A stretch of 10,702 nucleotides of DNA from UBA4744 sp035282865 (GTDB taxonomy: Bacteria > Actinomycetota > Acidimicrobiia > Spongiisociales > UBA4744). Positions within the stretch are counted from its first letter, which is position 1. Every line of letters begins with the position of its first letter. The notes under the pieces are model-generated. The model was not told the DNA's origin. It searched no databases and saw only the letters and a list, made by a program, of their open reading frames with translations. The translations under genes and the position numbers were made by a program. Shown piece after piece: positions 1 through 4,539 of the stretch. The stretch spans positions 1 through 10,702 of the forward strand of contig DATEVB010000066.1 in assembly GCA_035282865.1 (NCBI GenBank). Direction: 5' to 3'.

Positions 1-111
1 GACCGCCTCTTCATACGGGGTGGAGAAAGCATCGGGGCTGTCCCGTAGGGCGGCCAACCGTAGGGCGCGGAGGTTCGCTCCATCATCCGGCCCGATCCTG
101 CGTAGCTCCAT
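1..111 (-). CDS. GNAT-family N-acetyltransferase, N-terminal fragment (runs off the window)
   Basis: Only the first 37 codons are present, reading from an ATG at 111 down to base 1 with no stop. The peptide begins MELRRIGPDDGANLRALRLA and continues with ALRDSPDAFSTPYEE. This is the usual opening of Gcn5-related acetyltransferases: a first beta strand, then the alpha-1 helix with LRxLRLxALxDSPxAF. The family transfers an acetyl group from acetyl-CoA to an amine of a small molecule or protein; the substrate cannot be told from this part, and the acetyl-CoA binding loop lies outside the window. There is no Shine-Dalgarno before the ATG. A TACAAA hexamer ends six bases upstream, so the gene may be leaderless. 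It lies downstream of, and in the same direction as, the gpsA remnant, 145 bases away. The family call is fairly safe; the start is likely but unproven. Confidence 0.72.
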   Translation of the reverse strand, partial: MELRRIGPDDGANLRALRLAALRDSPDAFSTPYEEAV

Positions 112-159
112 CCAGGCTTTGTAGCAGCTCGTGGTTGTCTGGCACGTCCCGGCGGGCGT

Positions 160-220
160 CCCCTCCGACGGTTCTTCCTGGTGGTCGCCGCCACTTCCCC
201 CGCTTTGGCGCGGGGAGGAA
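160..220 (-). repeat. GC-rich hairpin-bearing intergenic repeat, copy 1
   Basis: Read on the minus strand this stretch holds a hairpin (arms 195-203 and 209-220, TTCC.CCCGC against its complement), then GGCGGCG (192-186), a 15-base spacer and CGTCGGAGGGG (170-160). The same order of elements occurs at 996-1054 on the plus strand. It lies between the gpsA remnant and the GNAT gene. It could also act as a weak terminator for gpsA, although no T-run follows. The repeat assignment rests on two or three degenerate copies in one window. Confidence 0.4.
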
Positions 221-256
221 AGGCGGGAGCGTCGCATACAACCTCGAGCAGTCTCC

Positions 257-963
257 CTAGCTCTCCGACTCAGCCTCTCTCGTCATCAACGCCAGGACCG
301 CCTCACGCGGGCGGGCGCCTTCGTACAGCACTCGCCCTACCTGGTGAGCAATCGGCATCTCGATTCCGTGGCGTTGGGCCAGGTCGAGCACGGCTCTGGT
401 CGTTTTGACCCCTTCGGCAACCATGTTCATCTAGGAGATGATCTCGTCGAGAGAACGACCCTTGCCCAATTCGCTGCCGACCCGATTGTTGCGGCTTTGC
501 GAGCTGACACAGGTGGCGATCAGGTCTCCCATACCGGCCAGGCCGGCGAACGTGAGCGGCTCGCTACCCAGGGCAACACCCAAACGGGTCAGTTCCGCCA
601 AAGCTCGGGTGACCAAGGTCGCCATTGTGTTGTCGCCAAACCCGAGTCCCCGGGCCATCCCGGCCGCAATGGCCATCACATTCTTGAGAGCGCCGGCGAT
701 CTCGCAACCGGTCACGTCGGTGTTGGTGTACACACGGAACGAAGGCGACATGAACACCTGTTGGAGGGTTTGGGACCGGTCGGGATCGGTCATGGCGATG
801 ACGGTGGCGGCTGGTTTCCCGGCGATGACTTCTCTCGCCGCTCGTCGTTGATGCAGTCCGCCAATTCGGGCCGTCGCGCCCACAGAACGGCGCCGTGCCG
901 CTGGGCGGCCAGGCATGCCACCGCCGTTCCCCACCAGCCGGCTCCGATCACGGCGATCCTCAC
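257..963 (-). pseudogene. gpsA: NAD(P)-dependent glycerol-3-phosphate dehydrogenase, decayed
   Basis: Intact GpsA reduces dihydroxyacetone phosphate to sn-glycerol-3-phosphate for phospholipid synthesis and is about 330 residues long. Here a GTG at 963, with AAAGGAGG five bases upstream, begins VRIAVIGAGWWGTAVACLA, the Rossmann nucleotide-binding start. It reads on to WARRPELADCINDERR. At about 832-845 the homology jumps, in another frame, to AREVIAGKPAATVIAMTD, which normally lies about 100 residues later. The lost part holds the rest of the Rossmann domain, including the usual TKG segment. The second frame keeps the C-terminal domain (GALKNVMAIAAG, FAGLAGMGDL, SRNNRVG) but meets a TAG at 432-434 after LDEIIS. 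Beyond it homology resumes (MNMVAEGVKTTRAVLDLAQ) to the natural stop at 257-259. The junction contains short GCG/GCGA stretches, so a microhomology deletion is plausible. An assembly error could mimic the deletion but is less likely to create the nonsense codon as well. The identity is clear, and the three lesions argue that it is non-functional. Confidence 0.88.
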
Positions 964-995
964 GATGTCCTCCTTTGAGTTCCCCATGCACGCTA

Positions 996-1054
996 TCACT
1001 CCCCTCTGGAGGGGCAGAGAGTGAGGCGGCGGCCCCTCGACCGCCGTCGCGGGG
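996..1054 (+). repeat. GC-rich hairpin-bearing intergenic repeat, copy 2
   Basis: A hairpin (TCACT CCCCTC at 996-1006 against GAGGGG CAGA GAGTGA at 1009-1024, with a small bulge) is followed by GGCGGCG (1025-1031), 13 bases, and CGTCGCGGGG (1045-1054). The order matches the reverse complement of 160-220. It sits just upstream of the gpsA remnant's start, outside any gene. It is a candidate intergenic repeat family; only a genome-wide count would settle it. Confidence 0.4.
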
Positions 1055-1089
1055 TGTCGAGAGTTGCCGCCGGGCCGTTTGGCACGGCT

Positions 1090-1141
1090 CCACCCCCATC
1101 CCCCTCCCTCCGCCGGCGTACCTCCCACTTCCAGGGGGAAG
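1090..1141 (-). repeat. GC-rich hairpin-bearing intergenic repeat, possible copy 3
   Basis: On the minus strand this reads as a short hairpin (CTTCC-loop-GGAAG, 1141-1128), then GTGGGAGG and a GGCGGAGGGAGGGGG tail. This resembles the hairpin and G-rich end of the other two copies, but the GGCGGCG and CGTCG blocks are not conserved. It lies within the presumed promoter region of the ychF-like gene. It is the weakest of the three copies. Confidence 0.25.
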
Positions 1142-1149
1142 ACAGGGTT

Positions 1150-1155
1150 TACACT
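1150..1155 (+). promoter_or_regulatory. -10-like element for the ychF-like gene (leaderless start)
   Basis: TACACT (pattern TAnnnT) ends nine bases before the GTG start, and no Shine-Dalgarno lies between them. A transcript starting 7-9 bases after the hexamer would begin at or next to the start codon. No convincing -35 is visible. Confidence 0.4.
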
Positions 1156-1164
1156 GGCATTCCT

Positions 1165-2244
1165 GTGGCACGCATCGGCATCGTCGGTCTCCCCAACGTT
1201 GGTAAGACGACCCTCTTCAACGCCCTCACCGGGCTGGAGGCGCCCACCGCTGCCCACCCCTTCTCGACCACCGAGCCCAACCTGGGCGTGGCGAAGGTAC
1301 CGGACGCCGACCTCGACGAGGCAGCCCGGGTCGAGAGTTCGGCAAAACTCGTGCACGCCACCCTGGAACTCCTCGACCTACCCGCCATGGCCAAACCGGG
1401 GCACGGTGGGGGATTCGGCGCCCAGTTTCTGGGGAGGCTACGCGATATGGAGGCACTGGCCGTCGTCTTGCGGGCATTCGAGGATGATGCCGTCCCGTCC
1501 GACGAGTCGGGCACCGACCCGGTGGCCCAGGCCCAAGAGCTGCTGTTGGAGCTGGCCCTGGCCGACTTCGACGTTTTCGAAAGGCGCCGCGAGAAGATCG
1601 TCAAAGAGGCAACCGCCGATGCCGGGAAGAAGGGAGCCGCCGAAGCCATCACCCGTGCCACGGCCCTTCTCGAGCAGGGTAGGCAGCTCCGGGCCGAGCG
1701 GTGGGAACGTGACCAGCTCAGCGCATTTCGCGACCTAGCGCCGCTGACCCTCAAGCCGGCAGTCTGGGTGGTCAACGTGGATGAGGACACCGGTGAAGTG
1801 GCCGGCCTGGTCGGCGAGTTGGAAGCGTTGGTACCCGACGGTGACACGGTGGTGGTGGTATCGGCCGAGCTCGAAGAGGAGGGAGCCCTGCTCCCGCCGG
1901 AGGATCGGCGGGAATTGTTCGAAGGGCTCGGTCTGGGGGAGGGGGCACTCGCCAAGGTGGTCCGGGCTGCCTACGCGGCCATGGACCTGATCAGCTTCTA
2001 CACGCTGGGTCCGAAGGAAGCCCACGCCTGGACGGTGCGAAAGGGTGCCAAGGCCCCAGAAGCGGCCGGCAAGATACACTCCGATCTCGAACGTGGGTTC
2101 ATCCGGGCGGAGGTTGCGCCCATACCGGACGTGATCGCCGATGGCGGATGGGATGAATCCAAGAAGGCCGGTCACGTTCGGGTGGAAGGCAAGGACTACA
2201 CGGTCGCAGAAGGTGACGTGATCGTGGTCAGGTTCTCAGTGTGA
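1165..2244 (+). CDS. ychF: YchF/OLA1-family P-loop ATPase, divergent G3 region
   Basis: The protein has 359 residues, close to the usual 360 or so for YchF. YchF/OLA1 proteins are Obg-related nucleotide hydrolases that prefer ATP and are linked to ribosomes and stress responses. Visible landmarks are the P-loop GLPNVGKT (8-15), FSTTEPN (33-39), a helical insertion (about 120-185), NVDE (204-207, the NxxE motif associated with ATP rather than GTP) and a C-terminal TGS-like domain (about 275-358) with FYTLGPKEAHAWTVRKG, HSDLERGFIRAEV and EGKDYTVAEGD. The G3 region reads DLPAMAKPGHGGGFG (71-85), whereas typical members have D-[IV]-A-G-L-V-x-G-A. This may be a paralogue with altered catalysis. 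The GTG at 1165 was chosen because MARIGIVGLPNVGK matches the family N-terminus; the upstream open frame (from 1021) is repeat-like and low complexity. It probably has its own promoter. The first FlgM-like gene starts 10 bases after its stop. Confidence 0.88.
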   Translation: MARIGIVGLPNVGKTTLFNALTGLEAPTAAHPFSTTEPNLGVAKVPDADLDEAARVESSAKLVHATLELLDLPAMAKPGHGGGFGAQFLGRLRDMEALAVVLRAFEDDAVPSDESGTDPVAQAQELLLELALADFDVFERRREKIVKEATADAGKKGAAEAITRATALLEQGRQLRAERWERDQLSAFRDLAPLTLKPAVWVVNVDEDTGEVAGLVGELEALVPDGDTVVVVSAELEEEGALLPPEDRRELFEGLGLGEGALAKVVRAAYAAMDLISFYTLGPKEAHAWTVRKGAKAPEAAGKIHSDLERGFIRAEVAPIPDVIADGGWDESKKAGHVRVEGKDYTVAEGDVIVVRFSV

Positions 2245-2248
2245 TAAT
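2240..2248 (+). promoter_or_regulatory. Extended -10-like element before the first FlgM-like gene
   Basis: TGTGATAAT fits the extended -10 pattern TGnTATAAT with one mismatch. It overlaps the ychF stop codon and ends six bases before the GTG at 2255. It could let the small gene be transcribed leaderless, apart from ychF readthrough. No -35 was found. Confidence 0.35.
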
Positions 2249-2254
2249 GAGTGG

Positions 2255-2455
2255 GTGACCGGTGATCGCTATCGCATCCGACCATGGGCCGATCGAGCGA
2301 CCCGGCGGTTGGCTGTACAGGAGATACGGCTACTGGTCGAGGCGGGCCGCTATCACGTTCCCGCCGACCAAATAGCCGGGGCCTTCCTGGCAGAAGCCGG
2401 GTTCGAGGAGCCAGATTCCTCAAGTTGCGGGGGTTTGGATGCCGATGCCAGATAG
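2255..2455 (+). CDS. Small protein with FlgM-like anti-sigma motif, first of a tandem pair
   Basis: The protein has 66 residues, starting at a GTG 10 bases after the ychF stop. The core RRLAVQEIRLLVEAGRYHVP, followed by ADQIAGAFL (17-45), fits the C-terminal pattern of FlgM anti-sigma-28 proteins: a charged helix, G-x-Y-x-V, then a second helix with IAxxxL. FlgM binds and holds the flagellar/stress sigma factor FliA/WhiG. Proline replaces the Asp or Asn usual after the V, so the match is to the fold pattern, not exact. The next gene, two bases downstream, has GRY at 31-33, VPA at 35-37 and IA at 40-41, exactly the same residue numbers as here. No Shine-Dalgarno is seen; a -10-like element lies just upstream. 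No flagellar or sigma gene is in the window, so the target is unknown. That it is a real gene is supported by the paralogy; the function is inference. Confidence 0.6.
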   Translation: MTGDRYRIRPWADRATRRLAVQEIRLLVEAGRYHVPADQIAGAFLAEAGFEEPDSSSCGGLDADAR

Positions 2456-2457
2456 AG

Positions 2458-2655
2458 ATGGAATCGACCGATACCCTGACCGGTGACTCGCCTCAAACGA
2501 TTAGTCGCCGGGAGCGTCTTGAAGTGCTTTCGCGCCTGATCGCGGAAGGCAGATACGTCGTGCCAGCCCTCGACATCGCCCATGCCATCCTCCATGGTCG
2601 GCCCAAGTGGGGGAACCGCGTTCCGCGTCCGGGCGATCTCCGGTCGCTGTTCTGA
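2458..2655 (+). CDS. Small protein with FlgM-like anti-sigma motif, second of a tandem pair
   Basis: The protein has 65 residues from an ATG two bases after the stop of its paralogue, so translation is probably coupled. An N-terminal stretch rich in S, T and D (1-16) precedes RRERLEVLSRLIAEGRYVVP and ALDIAHAIL (17-45), which lines up with the first copy without a gap. As in FlgM, a first helix, a G-x-Y turn and a second helix with an IA pair are visible. The tail (KWGNRVPRPGDLRSLF) is basic and differs from the acidic tail of copy one, so the two may have diverged in partner or stability. An upstream extension in the same frame to 2284 overlaps the first gene in another frame and lacks family features, so it was not used. 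Strong stem-loops follow within 90 bases. The role as an anti-sigma or related regulator is inferred from the motif alone. Confidence 0.58.
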   Translation: MESTDTLTGDSPQTISRRERLEVLSRLIAEGRYVVPALDIAHAILHGRPKWGNRVPRPGDLRSLF

Positions 2656-2687
2656 TCTGATTCTGTGCCACGCAACGGGCGGCGGAA

Positions 2688-2707
2688 AGCCCCGGGGTCG
2701 TGGGGCT
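2688..2707 (+). terminator. GC stem-loop after the FlgM-like pair
   Basis: AGCCCC (2688-2693) pairs with GGGGCT (2702-2707) across an eight-base loop. No T-run follows, so termination is uncertain. GTGGGG (2700-2705) could instead pair with CCCCAC (2734-2739), an alternative fold that excludes this hairpin. Confidence 0.3.
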
Positions 2708-2720
2708 CTGCACCGAATCT

Positions 2721-2731
2721 CCAATCGATTG
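2721..2731. repeat. CCAATCGATTG, first of two exact copies (contains a palindrome)
   Basis: CAATCGATTG is a perfect ten-base palindrome inside an 11-base sequence that recurs exactly at 3034-3044, within codons 2-6 of the COG2426 gene. It could be a protein-binding site pair around the leader, or chance. Confidence 0.3.
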
Positions 2732-2736
2732 TTCCC

Positions 2737-2785
2737 CACATAAACGAGACTCCGGCAAGGGGGTAGAGCCGGAGCCTCGTTTGTG
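2737..2785 (+). terminator. Long stem-loop, probable bidirectional terminator
   Basis: AAACGAGACTCCGGC (2742-2756) pairs with GCCGGAGCCTCGTTT (2768-2782) with a single mismatch across an 11-base loop. CAC/GTG pairing extends it across a two-base bulge. The A-rich left flank and the TTTGT right flank fit a terminator working in either direction. It could equally be a helix of a larger RNA. Confidence 0.5.
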
Positions 2786-2802
2786 CTCCTCCGAAGAGGA
2801 GC
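2785..2802 (+). other. Perfect GCTCCTC-CGAA-GAGGAGC hairpin
   Basis: A seven-base-pair perfect stem closes a CGAA tetraloop, directly abutting the long stem at 2737-2785 so that the two could stack. No T-run follows. Confidence 0.5.
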
Positions 2803-3010
2803 CGCAGAGGGCCGTTTGTCGAGCCGGTGCCAGGGAGTCCGAACTCGTGACCCATTGCCCTTTTGGGGGCTTGTTCCGGGAACGGTAGCCGCCCCGGTAC
2901 GTGCGGATCCTAAGTGGAGCCGTAGGGGGGTGTCAAGGTCGACCGGCAACCATCACCCAGATTCCCGGCTGTGCTTGCCTGGCCCTGCAACGGTGTGGGA
3001 GCGGGATCCC

Positions 3011-3019
3011 TGCAATACT
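3011..3019 (+). promoter_or_regulatory. Extended -10-like element for the COG2426 gene
   Basis: TGCAATACT has the TGn extension followed by AATACT and ends nine bases before the ATG at 3029. No Shine-Dalgarno separates them, which fits leaderless transcription. No -35 is evident. Confidence 0.33.
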
Positions 3020-3028
3020 GCCAACTCG

Positions 3029-3529
3029 ATGCGCCAATCGATTGAATCGTTCGTTCGTGACTTCCCGGAGCCGCTGGCGGTGATGCTGCTTGCCACCCTA
3101 CCGGTGTTCGAATTGCGCGCGGCAATTCCTTTTGCCCTCAGCGTCCTGGACATGCCTGTATGGCAATCGTACGTGTTGTCGGTTGTAGGCAACCTTATTC
3201 CTGTGCCGTTCATCCTGCTGTTCCTCGGCCCGGTTACGATCTGGGCGGAAGAGCATTGGGCCGGGTTGCATCGATTCCTCGAACGTCTCTTCGCCCACAC
3301 GAGGCGTCGCCACACCACCCGGTTCGACCGGTTGCGGGATCTGGCCCTGATCACCTTCGTAGCCATCCCGTTGCCCATTACCGGCGCCTGGAGCGGAGCG
3401 CTGGCCGCCTTCGTGTTTGGCGTGGAGCGGCGGAAAGCCCTTGGCTTGATCGCCGTCGGCGTAATGATCGCCGGAGTGATCGTGACGCTGCTCTGGCAGG
3501 GGGGCAGTTCGTTGCTCGTCGCGACCTAG
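3029..3529 (+). CDS. COG2426-type small membrane protein (Sm_multidrug_ex family)
   Basis: The protein has 166 residues, a usual size for the family annotated as 'small multi-drug export protein' (COG2426). That label has little experimental support. Four hydrophobic stretches are visible at about 15-40, 45-70, 105-130 and 137-156, so it should sit in the cytoplasmic membrane. Family motifs are LPVFELRAAIPF (24-35), VGNLIPVPFILLF (53-65) and VAIPLPITGAWSGALAAF (111-128). A basic loop (FLERLFAHTRRRHTTRFDR) lies between segments two and three. Two re-entrant P-rich segments suggest a transporter-like fold. The ATG at 3029 is chosen because the family begins there; the open frame upstream (to 2783) is the structured intergenic region. 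There is no Shine-Dalgarno. A cytochrome lipoprotein gene starts 21 bases after the stop in the same direction. Family membership is secure; substrate and direction are not known. Confidence 0.86.
   Translation: MRQSIESFVRDFPEPLAVMLLATLPVFELRAAIPFALSVLDMPVWQSYVLSVVGNLIPVPFILLFLGPVTIWAEEHWAGLHRFLERLFAHTRRRHTTRFDRLRDLALITFVAIPLPITGAWSGALAAFVFGVERRKALGLIAVGVMIAGVIVTLLWQGGSSLLVAT
3034..3044. repeat. CCAATCGATTG, second exact copy, inside the start of the COG2426 gene
   Basis: This is identical to 2721-2731, some 313 bases away, and falls in the first codons of the membrane-protein gene just after its -10-like element. An operator overlapping the start of a leaderless message is conceivable but unproven. 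Confidence 0.3.
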
Positions 3530-3537
3530 CGCATCAC

Positions 3538-3543
3538 TATTCT
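3538..3543 (+). promoter_or_regulatory. -10-like element for the cytochrome gene
   Basis: TATTCT (TAnnnT) ends seven bases before the ATG at 3551, with no Shine-Dalgarno between. A TTGCTC lies 20 bases further upstream, a spacing longer than usual for a -35. Confidence 0.38.
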
Positions 3544-3550
3544 TCCGGGC

Positions 3551-3892
3551 ATGCTCGGGTCATTCGCTCGCCGGCCGTTGACAGCAGCCCTGCTGGTATC
3601 CGCCGTCCTGACCGCAGCCTTGTTGACGGGGTGCGGGGCGGGTCTCGACGATACCGCAAGCGGCGAGGAGATATACAACGCCCGTTGCGCCTCCTGCCAT
3701 CGGAAAGACCTGAGCGGAGGCATCGGGCCCGCCCTAGGCCCCGGTTCGGAAGCGGTCGACCGCCCGCTCGAATACTACGAGATCACGATCGCCACCGGTA
3801 AAGGCAGGATGCCGTCGTTCGGGTCGTCGCTAACGGACGACCAGATCTCCCGGGTAATCGACTACGTCACCGCCGTCCAGGGCGGCGGCTGA
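3551..3892 (+). CDS. Small monohaem c-type cytochrome lipoprotein
   Basis: The protein has 113 residues. The N-terminus has the basic start MLGSFARRP, a hydrophobic stretch (11-25) and the lipobox LTGC with the lipidated Cys at 28. This predicts export and anchoring to the outer face of the membrane. The CASCH haem-attachment motif is at 46-50, and GRMPSF (85-90) offers Met87 as the probable sixth iron ligand. LTDDQISRVIDYV (94-106) is the final helix of class I cytochrome c folds. One haem and a short chain fit a soluble-type electron shuttle, for example to a terminal oxidase or a dehydrogenase, but no partner gene is next to it. It follows the COG2426 gene by 21 bases and may be co-transcribed with it. 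The family call is very safe; the partner is unknown. Confidence 0.9.
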   Translation: MLGSFARRPLTAALLVSAVLTAALLTGCGAGLDDTASGEEIYNARCASCHRKDLSGGIGPALGPGSEAVDRPLEYYEITIATGKGRMPSFGSSLTDDQISRVIDYVTAVQGGG

Positions 3893-3897
3893 AACGC

Positions 3898-3928
3898 CCG
3901 GGCGGCCGGTTGGTGATCCTCGGCCCGG
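3898..3928. terminator. Possible bidirectional terminator between convergent genes
   Basis: CCGGGC (3898-3903) can pair with GCCCGG (3923-3928), or GGCCG (3904-3908) with CGGCC (3921-3925), in the 39 bases between the cytochrome and the convergent lipoprotein. The stems are short and lack T-runs. Confidence 0.25.
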
Positions 3929-3931
3929 CGC

Positions 3932-4453
3932 CTAATTGTTGTTGTATTGGGCGGTGAGGGTGGCCACATCCTCGCCGTCGGTGTATCCGATGATCGCCGA
4001 GGCGCTCACCTCATCGCTCGTCCCATAGATGACGACGGTCCGCTGGTTGTCCGCACTCGACTCGGTGCGGCTGACTTCCCAACCCTCATCGTTGAAGAAG
4101 CCTTCATACAGGTCGACGACATCGTCGAAGTCATCGGGGTCAAAGGTCAGCGTGACCATGGTGCCGGCGCTTTCGCCGGTCTGGGTCAGCACGTTGCTGA
4201 TCTCTTGGTAATCGGGGACCGGGAGCAGGAAATCGCCGGGAATCTCACCGCCGCCCATTTGAAAGGAACCCTCGTCGGTTTCGATGGAGACGGAGCCACC
4301 GTCCTCGTCAACGTCGACGTTCACGTCACCAGAGCCTTGTTCTTCCAGCTGGCGCTCGATGGCCTGTTCGACTGTCTTTTCTGCCGCCTTGGCGCATCCG
4401 GCCGCGGCCAGGACCACCACAACTAGCACCACCAAGAACCGGACTCCGGACAT
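3932..4453 (-). CDS. Secreted lipoprotein of unknown function
   Basis: The protein has 173 residues from an ATG at 4453, with AGGAGG 11 bases upstream. A signal peptide is clear: MSGVR, a run of L and V (6-14), then LAAAGC with the lipid-carrying Cys at 20. A short helical segment rich in E, K and Q follows (23-38). Next come a D/E/G-rich linker (42-65) and a folded-looking part (about 70-170) containing LPVPDYQEISNV, TLTFDPDDFDDVVDLYEGFF and EGWEVSRTES. The pattern 'VxxLYExxxxxEGWEV' followed by beta strands recurs in many small secreted proteins of uncharacterised function. The protein is strongly acidic. It has no enzyme motif that I recognise. It is convergent with the cytochrome gene and divergent from the AI-2E gene, so it stands alone as a transcription unit. 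That it is an exported lipoprotein is well supported; no function is assigned. Confidence 0.85.
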   Translation of the reverse strand: MSGVRFLVVLVVVVLAAAGCAKAAEKTVEQAIERQLEEQGSGDVNVDVDEDGGSVSIETDEGSFQMGGGEIPGDFLLPVPDYQEISNVLTQTGESAGTMVTLTFDPDDFDDVVDLYEGFFNDEGWEVSRTESSADNQRTVVIYGTSDEVSASAIIGYTDGEDVATLTAQYNNN

Positions 4454-4481
4454 GTTTCTTCGCCCCTCCTGCGTTTACTGA

Positions 4482-4487
4482 AGTCTA
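4482..4487 (-). promoter_or_regulatory. -10-like element for the minus-strand lipoprotein
   Basis: On the minus strand TAGACT (TAnnnT) lies 28 bases before the ATG. This leaves room for a short leader carrying the AGGAGG site. No good -35 is seen. It shares the 86-base divergent region with the AI-2E promoter. Confidence 0.33.
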
Positions 4488-4499
4488 CTCTGCCGACGC

Positions 4500-4530
4500 T
4501 TGACATGATGGCAGGAAGAACAGGTATGGT
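4500..4530 (+). promoter_or_regulatory. Sigma-70-type promoter for the AI-2E-family gene
   Basis: A perfect TTGACA (4500-4505) and TATGGT (4525-4530) are separated by 19 bases, slightly longer than ideal. The hexamer ends nine bases before the ATG at 4540 with no Shine-Dalgarno, so the message would be leaderless. Confidence 0.5.
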
Positions 4531-4539
4531 CCTCACCAC

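Larger units (their letters stand above)
2706..2809 (+). ncRNA. Candidate multibranched structured RNA (unknown class)
   Basis: CTCTGC (2706-2711) is complementary to GCAGAG (2804-2809). The helix would enclose the long stem-loop at 2737-2785 and the perfect hairpin at 2785-2802, giving a multibranch layout. No conserved core of RNase P RNA, SRP RNA or tmRNA could be recognised. It may be a 3' UTR structure, the 5' leader of the membrane-protein gene, or an independent RNA. The pairing is seen directly; the idea that it is a functional RNA is inference. Confidence 0.3.
2656..3028. other. Gene-free stretch with structured RNA potential
   Basis: These 373 bases lie between the second FlgM-like gene and the COG2426 gene, and I see no credible coding region. 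The first half (2686-2813) can fold into tandem stem-loops with a possible closing helix. A weaker GCCC-TTTTGG-GGGC hairpin is at 2857-2870 and a GTTCC-GGAAC palindrome lies near 2873-2883. From about 2890 to 3010 I see nothing recognisable. A -10-like element for the next gene is at 3011-3019. Confidence 0.5.

Noticed and set aside
131..1024. Long plus-strand open frame across the gpsA region
   Set aside because: It is antisense to recognisable GpsA sequence in two minus frames, is low in family features and spans the hairpin repeats. It is a GC-rich shadow frame.
431..1171. Minus-strand frame of 246 codons taken as a whole gene
   Set aside because: Only its last 135 or so codons resemble GpsA. 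The first part reads through the intergenic repeat and the other-frame N-terminus of gpsA, so it is part of the pseudogene and not an independent gene.
2820..2900. tRNA-like T-arm (GAGTTCGGACTC on the minus strand)
   Set aside because: The T-stem does not pair, no acceptor stem can be formed, and the apparent anticodon arm has a six-base loop. There is no tRNA or clear remnant.
2686..2930. RNase P RNA, SRP RNA or tmRNA
   Set aside because: The conserved core sequences of these RNAs are absent. Only generic stem-loops are seen.
2783..3028. N-terminal extension of the COG2426 protein in the same frame
   Set aside because: It passes through the hairpin region and lacks family similarity. The ATG at 3029 matches the family start and has a -10-like element just upstream.
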